From contig NC_052019.1 of NCBI RefSeq assembly GCF_015832195.1, positions 41,233,016 to 41,297,015 of the forward strand: 64,000 bases of DNA. Direction: 5' to 3'. This DNA is from Motacilla alba alba (Eukaryota; Chordata; Aves; Passeriformes; Motacillidae). The position numbers and the translations under genes were made by a program. Shown one piece after another: positions 25,500 through 40,020 of the stretch. How positions within the stretch are numbered: position 1 is the first letter of the stretch; every line of letters begins with the position of its first letter. The notes below the pieces were generated by a model that did not search any database, had not been told where the DNA came from, and saw nothing but the letters and a program-made list of their open reading frames with translations.

Positions 25500-28019
25500 A
25501 TAAGACAATCACCAGGGATGCAGAGAGCATTCTAAAAAGAGACATTTTTTTTGTTAAAGTAGGACTAAACCTGTGAGAAAAACCATGCGGTAATCTGTAG
25601 GTTGTAACAAAGTAATTTAGCCAACAGGTTGTTTCTAATCAGGTTAAAGCAGAAAAGCTGGGAATTGTCCAGCAGCTAAAGAGGGGATCAAGATGTTGAG
25701 AGATTAAGATTTATCACTAAAGTATATTTTCCCAGATTTTAAAGAAACTGAGAGGTCTTTTTTTTTCACTTTTAACACCATTATAAAAGTATCTAAGACA
25801 GTCCATTATCTTGGACACTAGATTATCTTGAAACTTCAGAAACTTGAAAGCAAGTTATATGGGAAGTTTAGTACTGCATAAGCACTCAGACTTCAGCCAT
25901 CAAAATAAAAGAGAAATTTAATACTTCAACAGTATTAGCTTTGTATTTACAGCTGCTGCTGCTGCCCACATGAAAAAATGTTTCCCAGGGGCTGAGATCA
26001 AAGGTAGTGCCAGTGTGACATACTATGGGACTACACTATAATAATTTTACAGTTTTAACAGATTGTTTCCAGTAAAAAGGTGTGTGATAAAAACTGCAGG
26101 TGTTCATAAACAGGGAATGAAGAACTTTTATATTAATACAGGTTAAATTTTAAATTAGCTACTTGCTTCAGCTGTGCAACAGCCCATTGTTTGAAAAGTA
26201 CCTCCTTTATCTATAATTTTCAGAGCACATATAGTCCAAACATCCTAGAATTTTTGTGAGACCATGAGTCCTTGTTTAACTGCTAGCCTACTCTTCCATG
26301 TTAAACAAATAGGTTGACAGCAGTTTGTTGTCTGTTTGATAGGGAGTTTTGAATTTAATTTTTGTAAGGCTTCTAGTCCGTGTAAGCTCATGTGCAAGCG
26401 GAAGGTCCTGTGTAAAAATTCAGGCAGAACCCTCACAGTTATTTTACTTTTCAGAATGTCTTAGCTGAAAGAAAGCAGGCTGTCCCTCTCTGTTTTACTT
26501 TGCCACCCTGATGCTGAAGAAGGAAACATCATATCCAAAAGGACTTAGAAATGGCAGCAGGCTCCTTGCCAGATGCTGCGAGTACGTCACCAGAATGGTG
26601 CGCAGGCATTTAGCCTTCTGACTCTATTAATGTTAATGAGAGTCAGGCAGTTCAACATCCATATACCATGCTCTAAACATACCCATTGAAGTCTGGCAAA
26701 GAAGCCCTGAGGCTTCCTTGTAAAAGTCTTTGAAACTGCTGCTCTTCTCCTGTAAGATTTGTGATGGAAAAAAAGCCAGAAAGCTGCCCGCTATACAGAG
26801 ATTTCCATGCAAAAGCTGTGCCTGAATATAGATAGGTCTGGTGTTTTGCCATACTACTAAAATCAAAGCACTGTGCGGGGAAGAAGGGTGATGTGAGAAG
26901 TACGTGCTTCCCATGGGCAATGCACTGAATGGCTTTGTAGAGGCAACTCCAGGCAGGCATTTTCTCTGCAGATTATATTGAAAGCTGCTGAGAAACACCT
27001 GAACCGGGCACCAGAGTTCACATCCCCGTCCCTGACAAAGCATTGTGATTTATTGTGTTGTTCTGGTCCAGAGCAAAATGGTTGTATAGCCAATTTATCT
27101 CTCTTCTGAGAGTGTGGAAGGCTATTCATGTATTACAGAGGGCTGACCATGAAAAGCTCCTTTCTCAGTAGGGAAAATAAGCACATCCCTGTGGTCCCCA
27201 GTTACGTGGGGAGCAGGAATTGGGGGTGTTGCCCTTACAACAGTTGATCAGCTAGTTACCTGTAAGAGGAGGAGAGTTAGCCACATCTGTGGATAAGGCC
27301 CCAGGGATCTCATTCTTCATGCTTTCTGCCATGTGTGGTCTTATCTACAATGAAGTCTGAAGGTAATCTATACTCTCGTGTAGGTATTGCAACAGGATCA
27401 CAGATGGTGCAAAAATTGGTTTCTGGAATGCAAATAAAAAGGGGCAGGAAGCCAGCCTCCATTGCTTCCTCAGCAATGTACCACTGTAAGTGTGAAGGAA
27501 TGGAACTCCCATCATCAGAGCTACTCACTATGAAGGCCCGGGGAGAAAAGAGTCAAGTTCTTCCTTACTTTGAAAGATGCCTTAAATTCCTTATTTCTTC
27601 AAATGGATAAGTGAAGATAGATGGTTCCAGGTTAAGGCAGTTTGCAGTTACTCTCGTACATGCTCAGAATTGCCAATTTGTTTTAACACTGGCCTATTTT
27701 TTCACTTCCTGTATTTCTCCAGCTGTGTGGTCCCCTGCAGACTGGGCTGCCTTCCACAAGCCATAAAACAACCTGAGGACTGCCCTGATTTAGACTTGTT
27801 TAAAATTCTTCTTGATTGCACTCATTGGCAAGGAGTGCAGCAGTGCAGGGTGGCAAAATCCAGTCACATTGCAACTAAGAATCTGTACCCAAGTTGGTTG
27901 AGTTTAATCAAGTGCTGTGAAAGACATGTCAGGTAACAGATTTCCTGTAAGGAGAACTCATTCAAATTCTTCTTGGTAGCACAGAGGGAGTATTTCACTT
28001 TTTACTCCTTTGTACTCAT

Positions 28020-28330
28020 TCATACAAAGTGTCTTGCAAAGAAAACGTGTGGCGGTGTAAGAGGAATTGAACGTGGTGCTTTAGGATGTAACGTGATCTC
28101 AGGCAGAGGCAGAGGTCTCTCCTTGCATGCTGTCCATGCCTTTGCCCGAGCAGTGCTCTGTGTGTGCTGAGACAGGAGCCAGCAGGAGTGGTCCTCGTGG
28201 TGCTTCCCTGTCCCCGGTGACTGCAGCAGAGAGCTGTAGGATAGACAACAGCGCATGTGTCAGAGTCCACATGTCACTCTGCATCCCTCGCCATCCTGCC
28301 AGGCCACATTTCCACCTATGCTACCCTAAC
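28020..28330. other. GC- and CpG-richer patch
   Basis: About nine CpG dinucleotides occur between 28046 and 28291, which stands out against CpG-poor surroundings. Several short open frames overlap on both strands (up to 84 codons, 28016-28270 -), as expected where stops are rarer. The patch is too short and too weak to be a classic CpG island. It could be an exon, an old GC-rich repeat or a small regulatory element. I do not recognise any protein. Confidence 0.4.
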
Positions 28331-29591
28331 CTGCAGGATTTGTTTGTCTGTCTCTCAAAATAGTTGGAATTTACTTCACCAGCAATTGTACTCTCTGGAA
28401 CAGTTCCATCTACTGCCAGTCACTGTCTCTGGAGTAAGATACTCCCACTCTTTTACATGTAAATGGGCATTCTATTTTTAACCTTCTCCATTTTTTTTCT
28501 TGAATCAACACATAAACTGTAGTTTATATTTTTCTGCTGCTTCATGCTTTTTTTTTTCTGGCAACTACAGGACATCTGGTGAACTATTATTTCAATGAAT
28601 AGAATTTTTATTTTGTCAGAAAACCAGTTAAGCATTTTCAGAGGCAAGGATGGTCCATATTTTTCTGTGTGTGTTTCAGAAGTACAAGTTCTCTCTCTCG
28701 GCATACTATTAAGAAAAGAAAACAACCCAGAAAAATGTTTTATCACAAAGGACAAATGAAAATAGACTTTCTACCTGACTTCCTAATTCTTTGATGATTG
28801 AAATAGAACATCACACAAATTTAAAAATGAAAAATTAAGAAGCTAAAAATTGACTTGCTTTGTTTGTGTTGTTTTTTCAGCAAACTGTGATTATTCCTCT
28901 AAGTCATAGTGTGAGTTTAGGATTGTTTTAAAAATAAATTTTCCTCTATCCTCCTCAGTTTTTTTACTGAACAGCAGGATATACAGTCTCAAAATAATAC
29001 TTATATCTCGTTCTTGCAGCAGAGAATGCAAAAGCCATCTGTTTGTGTTGACCCACTTCCTATGCAGAGAGGGACACATATTACAATCCCAACTAGTAAG
29101 ACCAGTTTCTAATTCAATGGCTCACAGAGAGCTATGATGGCAAGAGAGATTTTTAAAACAATTTTCTCTTCAAAAATAGCACTCCCTGAGCTGTGGATCA
29201 GGTGTTGATCTCAGTTTTTTGCTTGATAAATCTTGACACTGCCATTGCCATGCTTTACTGCCAGGCTACTCAGACATTCTGTTTGGTTCTGCAAGATTCT
29301 GCATTGTCTTTTTGAATTTGGTTACCGGCCAATTAAAAAGGCAAAGGAATTTCCGCTGACCCAATGACCCCAGATTTTTTCCCATCATCTTTGAAAATAA
29401 TTACGCTGCTGGCTGGGTTTACTCCACTTGTTTATAGAAGAAGGATTTCAGAAATGCATAATTGTGTTCAGCACATGGTTTACTATATGTCCAGTTTGGC
29501 TTATTGAATAAGAGGTGAGAAAAGGTCAAGATCCAAAACTAAATCCTGCTGCTTATTTTTGCTAAACAGAAATTCATCACAGGAATAAGAT

Positions 29592-29617
29592 TAAAAAAAA
29601 AAAAAAAAGAAAAACAA
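29592..29617. repeat. A-rich homopolymer tract
   Basis: A run of about sixteen A is followed by GAAAAACAAA. It is a simple low-complexity tract, and no element upstream identifies it as a retrocopy tail. Confidence 0.85.
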
Positions 29618-31062
29618 ATCTTGAAAATCTAAAGTAAAAGTTAAAAACTTCCCATGTTCTTAAAATCACAGAAGTGATTGCAAGAAAGAAAAAAAATCAC
29701 CAAATTAATCTCTTGTTCTTTTCACCAACATACAGTAACAATATGAAATACACTTACACTATACAATAAAAGTCCTGAGTTTTGATTTTGCTTCTTTCAT
29801 CAATACTTTAAAAAGTTAGAACAACTGCTGTTTATACACCCTAATTATTTTTAAAATTATCATTGAAAATCAGCTTTATTGTTTTGTTTTACTGTTTCAT
29901 CGTGATGAAGTAGAATTTTTCATGTATCAAATGTTTAAGTTTGCAAAATTGTGTAAGCTTACAGTTTTCACAAGGGTAACAAAGCAGGTTAATTTACAAA
30001 AGTTTGAAGATGCAGAGTTGTATAGCTTTAACTATATTTCAGCAACTGTATTTTTCAAATGGAAAATTGAGCCATCAATCATTGTCAAAAAATTGTTACA
30101 TAAATATGCACCTTCTGCATTTCTAAGCACTTTGCAAAGCAAATAATTATAAATTCCACCACTTCTAAGCTGAAAATTCACCTATTTGCTTTACAATTTC
30201 TAGTTATCATGTGATATACGACTTGAGGGATCTGAAACTCATCACTATTTAAAGTGCTGTAATACTAAGCCATAGATACATTCATTTCCTAACAGTTGGC
30301 AGTCTGGCATTTTCTAATATGTGAGGGGCTCATGATTTCATTAGACTCTTAAAACAGGCATCTCTAGTGACCACACATAAAGAGATAAAGATCATGTAAA
30401 TTATCTGAAATTGGAGGACAGATACAGTAATGCTGTTTGCTAAAAGTTTACAAAATGGAATGTAACAGCATTATATGAGATATTTATATTTCTTTCAGTA
30501 GTTTGCTTGTGAAACAGAATTCTCCCTTTCACAAATCTAATTTTAAGAATCCCTTGTTACATTATCAGGATTTTCACGATAAAAAAAAATAAGTATTGTG
30601 TAAATAATTTAGTTTTCTCTGTAGTAAAAGAGCATCATGGGTATTTCCTTTCATATCTGTGACAGGTGAGAATGCTTGTGTATCTATTTTCTGCAGTTCA
30701 CATTTCCCTTTACAAGTTTGCATCAAGTTTTCTAATTGTGGTTCACTCCAGAGACCTTAGAAGGATTTAAGATGTTAAAAGTATTAATCAAAATGTTTAA
30801 AAATCCTCTCTTTTTTGGCACCTAAACTCGAATTTGCAACACCTGTGCAGTCCCCCAGGTGTTTCTTAGGGCCCTGAAGTTGGTTGCTATGCTGGGCTGG
30901 GCTGACCTTGTTTGGGGGATTCTAGCAAAGCATCTTCACCTTCTCCAAAAGCTGGGCATTGGCTGCACAGCTCCCAGCAATCCTGCTCTACTGTTGCACA
31001 TGCACACAGGCAGTACCTGCAAATACAGACAAAAATCTCAGCTTAGGAGGACATATATGCCC

Positions 31063-31090
31063 TTTTTTTTTTTTTTGTTTTGTTTTGTTC
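31063..31090. repeat. T-rich tract with GTTTT units
   Basis: A run of about fourteen T is followed by repeated GTTTT units and then unique sequence. It is a low-complexity tract of the same general type as those at 46705 and 56746. Confidence 0.85.
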
Positions 31091-34000
31091 TTGGTTTTTA
31101 AACAGAATTGTTGCTGGATCTGTTATATATCTATTGAGTGCAATTACATTTTGCTGCTGCTCTTCAGCTGATAGAAATTTCAAACACCTGTTGTGCTTCC
31201 TGCTCCTGCAAAGCCCTTGGGGTTGCATTTTCCTCTACTTGCACCAGCACAAAGATCTTCAGCAGATGCAGTGCTGAGAAGTTTGCAATCCTCTTCTCCT
31301 TTGTATTCCTGTGGCAGTGAGGGATTCTTGTTTTGAAGAAACAAGCTGCTGACCTGGGATCTTCATCATCACAAAGGGTAAGAGTACACTTTAAGTTAAG
31401 AAAATCTGCAGTTTGAGAAGGCTAGGGAAAAAAACCCAGTAGAATACAGAGGTTTTAAAGTATTTAAAAGTAGCCTTTGAGAAAGTTTAGAGAGGATTTT
31501 ATGGTTTTTTTATATCTTATGGGGGATGAGGGGGCAAAGAATATTTTTGTTAGGCCTATGGGCAAATCCACGTATGCCCTGCACCAAAAGCCAGCAGCCG
31601 CTTGTGTGTGGCTCTGTATCTCTCTGGCTCTTTGCTTTGTCTCTGTGGGTCCCATATCTGAGTGATCTGTGTCTGTGGCAATTTTGAAAAGAATGTTCTG
31701 TGGCTAAGATCCAGAGGGTTTTGAAATGGCAATTTTGAAACTGCAGCAACCTCCGGTTGCCCTTAAGGAAGAAGCACTGTAAGACACAGATAGGTACTGT
31801 TTTCTGGCACGCCTTTTCCAATCTCCTTTACTGCATTTCATCAAATTTAATAAATCCAATGTCAGTGAATGTGATAATCTGGCAAGTACAGCCAATCAGA
31901 TACTTAGTGGGATACTAAGCTGTCTTTTAATGCAGTTTTGTTCCCAAGACAAAAACCACAGATGGGTGTTTTAAAAGAACGAACTAATTGTTCCCACAAA
32001 ATGTGACTGCAGTACATCCACCCCATCAGTGGCTTGTACCCTTAATAAGCTTCTCAGAAAGAAAACATTGTTGGAACAATACCCCTTTAAAAAGAAATTA
32101 AAAATCTAGGAAGAAGCTAAAATATTTTATCAGGTTCTGGAAAGCTAAGGCTGAAATTCCTTCTTTAATGGCAAGGTTTGACCCCTGCTTAACTGTCTCC
32201 AGTGGGAATGCTTTAAGCCATGGAGTGGAAAAGTATTTTTTGAAAAGTATTTTGTGATAAAGCACTCTCAGTTTTGCTTGTGGTATTATTCAATTAGCCA
32301 TTTAAATAAAGGCATAATACAAAGTGTGGTTGGCCAGCTATCCCTATCCTGAATAAATGTTCTAATTCTTAGGTTGTGCCAGTACATTTGCTCTCTGTGG
32401 ACCCAATTTTCTGACATTGAGTCATTGGGTGTAAAATGACTTACAATGTCTTTCTTTTTCACTTTTAATGAAGTACTTTTCACACAAGAGCTACTTCTGT
32501 GGAGAAAGATGCCAGAGACCCTTGTAAATACACAGAGTTTACTTTTTCTGTTCTATCACCTTCAGCAGAGATGAGAATTTAAAGCCATGTTCTGTTCCTT
32601 GGCCAGGTGCTCCAGTGAAGGTGCTTCTGGTGTAGAGAATGCCCCTCCCTTCTCTCCAAATATGTGGAATTTAGGTAAAGAATTGATTTTTTTTAAGAAT
32701 GCAAATGAGAATGATAAGGGGGGAAAAAAGAACAATCGTAGGCTGAGAAAACCTGGCAAGGAAGGGGATCACCTTCAGATTTCTTGGCAGGACTTGGGTC
32801 TATGCTCTTTGTTTAGCTTTGCCAAGGTTTGGGCAGTTACAGGCAAGCCCAGAAGATCTTTCCCTTTGTGCAGAAAGAATTTCAGCCACCTCTTTAACCC
32901 CTTCAAGAAATATAGGTATCACAGAGGAAGGTAGGAGCCAAATGAGATCTCTGAGTATGAAACTTTCAGGCTGGTGTGGTCAAGTGGCCTGAATATCTTT
33001 ATGCTACTTCTAAACTGGTACCACTAACTGTGGCTTTCTAAAATGAGGTAAATGCAAATAAGTGGGTGAGTAAAACAGTGTTTCTGCAAACCTTCTGCCT
33101 CTCCTTTATTATTGCCAGGAGTCTTTTACTGCTCAATAGGGATTTTCTGTGTGAGTTACTGGTTAAGCGTAGGAACAAGTATAATGGTTTGGAGCCTGTT
33201 AAATACATGAATATTTCTAAGCTCCTGTTCTACAAAGAAAGGATTTCTACCTCCACAGATTTGATGTGCCATCTTATGTACAGCATTGGGTACTTGGAAT
33301 GATTTGTCTGACATTATTTCAGAAGTAAGCAATAAATCACAGTTGAAACTGCAAATGGTTTCTTGTTCAAGTTCACTCATTTCAGTCATTGTCTTCAGAT
33401 TTATCCACTGACTCATGTATTAGGCGAAATAAATTCCTCTCTTTTAAAGTTCATTACATTTTGAACACTACAGCCATATGACAAGGATACCAAGAAAATC
33501 TATTTACAAGTATTACTTCAATACTGTTTAAATGAGACAAATTGGCAAAAAAATGTTTTTAATTGAAGAAAATGTTTTGAATATTTAATATTAAAATTGA
33601 GAGGAATATTTCATTTTGAATATTTCAAGACAACACTGCAAACTTAATCAAACTACAAAGAGTCAATTCATAAGGCATTTGGGGGATTTTTTAAATGGTG
33701 GGCAATAAAGATAATACCTATTTTAAAGTAAATGGAGAGAGCATTGAGTTTTGCTGAGTTAGTACTTCTTATCACTTCAACCAACCTGTACAGTAGTAAT
33801 ATTGTAATTGCCTGGATTTTTATTCCCTTTTAACATGGTTCTATTACATTCAGAACTATGGATTTCATATGTTTTTCTGTGTTTAACATCAGCTGAAGAG
33901 TGGGTACATATATGAATATTTTACTGAGAGGAATATAAGAATTAAGCTTGTTCCATCAGCTCCCTAAGCAAGCATCTCCCCTCTTGTATAGAGTTGCTTT

Positions 34001-37000
34001 TATATTTGTCTTCTATTGCTTTTCCTACCTAAGGGGCTTAAAAAACATGTTTAACCACTTGAAACAGCAGACTGATGAAGTGGGGTATGATTTGCTCTCC
34101 ACCTCCATGCTCTAGTAAATTATAATGATATGGCTATATAGTCTATGGAACCAAAATCAGCTTTCCAATAATTTGCATGAAAAGTCATCTGCAATCTTAT
34201 GGGACACTGTTACAATTTTTATTAGTCTTGGAAAAGAGAAATTTATTGTCTTGTTTTACAAAGTCTTGCAGGAGTCAGTGATGTATGTCACTGGCAATCA
34301 AACTTCAAAAGCTTTTGCAACAGTAAAACAGCGCACAGTTTGAAAACCACCAGAGGTGATTTTAATTTATTTTTACTGATTTTTACCTTCCTTTAATTAG
34401 GAAGTGTCAAAATGCATACAAGAGGAAACACTACTAAGCTTCTAACTTTTAAAATAATGTTGAGGTGAGCTAATGTGTCTAATGCTGTCCTCTCCTGAAT
34501 GTAAGCATTTGGCACTGCCCACTCAACATACAAACAGTGGATGGACATAGGTTAAAGTGCAGGTTTTTTTCTGTGCGACTAAGTCACAACAGGACCTTTT
34601 GATCACCCATGAAGTTCCAACCAGGCTATTAGAAGAGAAAAGAACCAGTGCCTTGGCAGGACTGAAGTTGCCAAGGTCCTGAGATTAGTCAACAACTGTG
34701 AGAAAGTGCTTACAGGCCTGGGGTAACCTTGATATTTCTGTCACCTTGACCTCAGGCTTCTCCTGTGTCAGCGACTGAAGAAGCCTTTGCTGTTTGACCC
34801 CAGTTATGCTGGCAGTAGAGACTTCTCCTGACTTCAGTAACAGTTCAGAGTTTTGCCTCCCTCCTTTCTCCTTTTCCTCTTTTTCTTACACCACCCCTGG
34901 TGCCATCTGTGTTCCAACCACATTTTGTAAGAACTATGATGCACCTTTTTTGAATGAATTCCCCCTGAAGTCTGTGCACAGCAAAAAACATAAAGGCACA
35001 AAAGTGATGTCAAAATATATTTGTAGCAAACATGTCTAGATTTTAGTGAGTTGACTTATTTGAGCCCAGATTATTTAACTTTCTTATTGTTTAGTATTTC
35101 TTTCTTTGCCTTTGTTAATCAGATACTTGATTTTAATAGTAACTCTCATGATACTGTCCTTGATAGTTGACTTGTTATTATGACTGAATATTCCTTGGAC
35201 TTTCAAATGCAGAATTCCTTGTCTTTACCTAGGTGAATGAGGGGAGGAAAAATTCCTGTATACCAGAATGAAGCCAGGAGTGTGGGAAAGTAGTTGGGGA
35301 GTGCCTGGCAGTGCCGGCAAGGCTGCTGCTTCTGTGGTCCCCTGTTCCAGGATTGGGAGCTGTGTCATCTCCAGTACATGGCTTCAAGTAGCCAAAAATG
35401 CTAGCAAATATTTTGATCAAAACCAGGTGTGAGTGGAAATGGAGGGTCGCTATGACTTTTGCAGAAACTATCATTTTGTGGTTTGTTGTGAACTCCAGTG
35501 CTGGCTATATTTGATAACTGTGGTGTTTATAATGAAGGGCTAGGATGGTGGTTTCCATGGTCCGAACTGTCAGGCTGTGGTACATGACCTTCACAATTAT
35601 GCTGAATATAGTAACAGCTCTGGATTCACCAAGACTCAGCTCACTGTGACCATGTAGCTTCCCTGACTTTCTTGCATGCTTGCTGGTCTATAGGAGATGC
35701 TGAATAATTAAACTAAACAAGGAAAATGTGATTTTTCTGTTGGTAACCTCAAGAATATGAGACACAAGAATAATGATCCTGATGAATTTCAGTTCCATTG
35801 AAGTGAAAAAGGAACTTGCTGCACTTTGAGCCTAAATGTCACACATTTTCTTTCCTTGACTTCTCTTCCTGTCAAGATATGTAGGCCCACTATTAGCAGT
35901 CAAGAAGGGGAATCTGGGGAAAGATTTCCACAAAAACATGGTGTGATGTCTTTAGTTTGGCGCAAAACATGCTTCCCTTTTCCCCCAGGCTCCTGCAAAG
36001 CTAAACATGTATGAAGACTTACCTTCACTAGTGTAAATATTCGTTCGGGGAATTTCATTCACATAAGTAGATGCCTAACCTCTTTCGTTCTAGAGATGAT
36101 TTTATGTGCTGAAACAGAATCTCCATTTTGCAACATGTACAGTACTCTAAACGTCCAGATAACTATTGTGACAGAATAATTGGGGGTTACTGTGGATCTT
36201 TTAAAAGGGAGGAAACAATATGAGAATCTTCTTTTTCTGGGAAGTTTTTATTCTGTTGTAAAGTGCTCTGAACAAACTTGTCATGCTTTACTTTGTTGAG
36301 CTTTTTATTTTTTCCACTTCTGGTGAGAGAAACAGGATACAAGGTTTGGGTAGTAGCCTGGAGATGGCTTGTATGTATATTGGGGGAAAAGAAATCCCAA
36401 AATGATAATGGTTTGAACCTTGCACCTAACAGCTGGGGTGACTCCAACCCCTAGAGGCCTTGTCAGAAACAGGGCAGAGGAGTTTCCTGATGTAGGTGCC
36501 TGTGCCTTAGCTTCTCATCAAGTTATTGCAAAAATCTTTGAAAAGAAAGAGAAAACTTTAGGGTGTGATTCTTCTCACCTGTTTCAGATGCCTTCTTCAC
36601 GGCAAAAAAAGTTAATTGTTACCCAGAAATACTTCTTTCTATTGTCTGTAAAGAGAGATTATTTCGAAACTAGACAGGTACATTCATTGACATAATTGTA
36701 GCCACCCAGGGTCGTTCACTGCTACTTTAACACTTAGATAAATATAAAATTGGTGTTTTATCAAGACAGAGAAGTTTGTCTTGATATGTTAGCTGCTACA
36801 ACTGGAAGTAAAGTATTTACATAAATGATTTATTTAGAAATGTCACTCTTCTAGCCAACTGGGATTTTCTTGTTGTTTCCATTCTCCATAAAAATTTTAG
36901 AAATGTTTAGAATAATCTGGGCAATTTAGTAATTTAAGTCATTTTATGCATTAGATTTTGTTTGCATTCTTTTTGGTTTTTGCCCCTTCATTCTTTATCT

Positions 37001-40000
37001 TATGCATATGCACAGGCTTTTACAGACTGGATTTTATTTTTTTTTAATGTAAATAACAAGAAATTTAACCCAAGGTTTTCCTCATCTAGGAAGCTCTGAA
37101 GAAATAATTAGTTAAGGAACAGTTCAACATTTTCTTGAACACCTCAAAAATAAATAGTATTTGACTCCAATGTGTTTTGTTTGCTTGTCTTTCCTTTTTG
37201 GAAGTTCATTCAATAACTTTTTTGCAAAGAAAACTGTTGTTCCAACTTCTTGATGAAATTTATTGCTTGAATTTCATCTATGTTTTATCTATTTTCCTGA
37301 AATGTTCTGCATCTTAGCTGAGCTGTGAACCTCCAGCCAGATTCCTGAATGTGGTGTCAGTATTTTGGGTTCATTCCTACCCAGTCCCCAGTCAAACTTC
37401 AGTGTAGTGTTACAGGTTTTTGGTACCAAAAAAGAGGACAGACGCTGTCTGTCTTCCTAGGAGAGCACCTTTCATTGCTAATACATGACTGTGGTGAGTG
37501 ATAGAGATTAAAGCTTCATTGTAGTTTGTAGTTTCCTGATCACCTCATGGAAATTTCAGCAGGATCTGTTTAAGTGGCTTTTAAGTTTTGCATTATGTAT
37601 GCTACCTCTTTCCAGAGGAATCCAGGTGTGTGTCTGGCTTTGCAGAAACGTGGTTAAGTCCAATACTGAAAGCTGGATGTGAACAAACACCATTGCAGCT
37701 TTTTTTGATCTGAAGCATTTGGCAATACATTATGCATTACAAATAAACAGCCGATACAAATACGTTCACTTAAGTAGCATCCAAAGACCAGCACTTCTGA
37801 CTAATTGCTATCTAGTGAGTAATACAGGTGCACAAGGAGCAAACAGTATTTGTCAATGAAGTCTCACTTAACTGCAGCTGTAAATTTCTTCATTTTATGG
37901 CTCACATCATTCTTTTCCAACTGGTGTAGCCTTTGAAGTGGGGTGTTGTATATAAGATTGGCATCACCCTGCTGGGTTGTGGTAATTATTTGCACTGTAT
38001 CGTCACTATGCTAGAGTTGAGAAGACTTTATAAACATCACAGTCAACTGTCCACTTTTGGGGGATGGGGGATAATTTTGTAGTTATCACTGCCATTTTCA
38101 TTTAAATAAATTATAATAAAAAGACTTTTAAAATTTATGCCTGTGATGTTAAGGTAAGAGCAAGGAGATTAAAGTAAAGAGAGGCAAGGCCAGAGCATTC
38201 CCTTGGTGCTTCTCTTAGTAGATTTGTCTGGCTCCTCCAGTTGAGTAAGCTCCATTTTATCCTAAGCCCATTCAAGAGGAAGCTGGCCTGTTGCAATATT
38301 GCATTTTCTCCTGCCTCAGGGGCTCCAATAATTTTGCAAGTATAATTGTTTTTATGCTGCTGTTGACTTTGCATGGGCTGGGCAATGTGACGGTTGTCTG
38401 TGTCACAGAGGCATTGATCATCAGCTGGGGAAATCAATGGAAAATGTTATGTGGTTTTTTTAAGTTTTCTTCTCACAGCTGGTATTGTAAAACATTAAGA
38501 AAGGGGATGTGTTGTAAACATACACTCTGTCAGTCTACTAAAATTTAATGATGAAAACTTGTATGCAAGTACAAGTATAGCTATTTACTGCTCCTCTCTT
38601 TTCTGGTACACAGGAATAGTTGTCACTTCACCTGATGCTTCTGAGAGTAGTGGTGTTAAATCTCTGTCAGCCTAAATGTCAGTACTGATGGCTGATTTAA
38701 ATTTTTGACTCTGTTTGGTGTATTTACAAAAGCCTAAGCTGGTCTAGAGAAGCAGTGTGCTTTCATAGCTCGTCACCTCTTGTGTTGGGTCTGTGGAGAG
38801 GGAGTTCTCCCTCAGTGCTCTATTCCTCCATATTCATAAACATTCATCAGGCTGGAGTTGGAAAATTTATGAGCTCAGATATAGTGGGTTTGATGCTAGT
38901 AAGTGCACCAGGTTTAAAAGAAAAAAATATTTTAGGTAGTTGCAATATGCTTCACACTCCAAATTTCAATTTTTCATCCCATTAAAAAAGTAGAATGATT
39001 CTCACATACTGAACTGAAAATAATTACAAAAGATTGCTGAAACTTTGGTGGCAAATGACATATATTACCAAAAAAAAAGAATTTCATTCAACTTGGTAAG
39101 AAATCTAGCTTGTCATTTTAATACTTCATTATTTACTTATATCATTATCCTTTTGGGTTTTTTTGGCCACTGGAAAATTTCATGAGACTTCATTTTAAGT
39201 ATCAAAATATGAAAAAAATGTTAAGCCATGTCCTCTACTCCAAAAATAATGGAAAAGAGCTGCTATATTTCTGAATTCTCTGAGTTAAATCAATTATTTC
39301 AGCACTATAAAGAAAAAGCTTGTGTCTCACACAATAATTACCACATAGACATTCTCCAACACTCAGAACAAACATCTGGATCATGTTGACTGACTTTTTA
39401 CCATGGCAAAAAGGATGAATGAAATATAATTCCTGCTTTCTGATATCATTAGGATTTCTTCATTCCCACAACAGCTGGGTCTCTCAATATATTACAAGCA
39501 TTTTCTTTTTTAAGTGTTGCAGATGTTATGTGTAAAAAAATTCACACAACTTACCATGAAGCAACTCTTGTGTCAAGTGTAGTAGACAAATGAATTCGTC
39601 TTTACATGAAGTCTTTGTTAGTCATTAATTTGAGCAAAATATAATACTCTGATATCTTTGCAAGATATATTAGTAGTATCAGAAAAAAGTAATAACAGCT
39701 AATTTTTATGAATAGATTAAGCAGTTATGTTTTCATTTTCTGCATGTGTTTTTGGAGGTTTATTTCTTGTATCTGTATGTATGTTTGATTTGCCTAAGTA
39801 TTTCTAATGCTCTATTATCTCTAGAATAATATTCTTAATACAGCATAATCTTCTGTGATAAACTGCAGCAGACTGGCTCTGGGACAAAAAAAAGCTGTGC
39901 TAAACTGTGGTCTGAATTTTAGGTCGCTTGTTAGGTTTAAAAGAGAAAACGTGCATTAAAAATAGTTTGACTCTTTTATGTGGTGGATTAGCCTGGTTTA

Positions 40001-40020
40001 GCTTCTTTGAAATCTGGTAA

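Larger units (their letters stand above)
22636..28019. other. AT-rich noncoding sequence, no gene seen
   Basis: The interval begins just past the inverted CR1 copy. A T8-A15 run lies near 22698-22721. A short GCTGCTGCTGCTG run lies near 25951, and a CAGCAGCAGCAG run near 24149. An imperfect palindrome at 25475-25499 is listed separately. The open frames at 26633-27129 (three overlapping antisense frames, longest 136 codons) have no recognisable domain and overlap one another. Confidence 0.6.
28331..40020. other. AT-rich noncoding sequence, no gene seen
   Basis: No transposon or gene is recognisable in this 11.7-kb stretch. It contains an A16-type run near 29592-29607 and a T run with GTTTT units near 31063-31090. 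Open frames are at most 115 codons (32587-32934 +). The translations are compositionally biased and do not resemble known families. Diverged repeats and short exons cannot be excluded. Confidence 0.6.
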
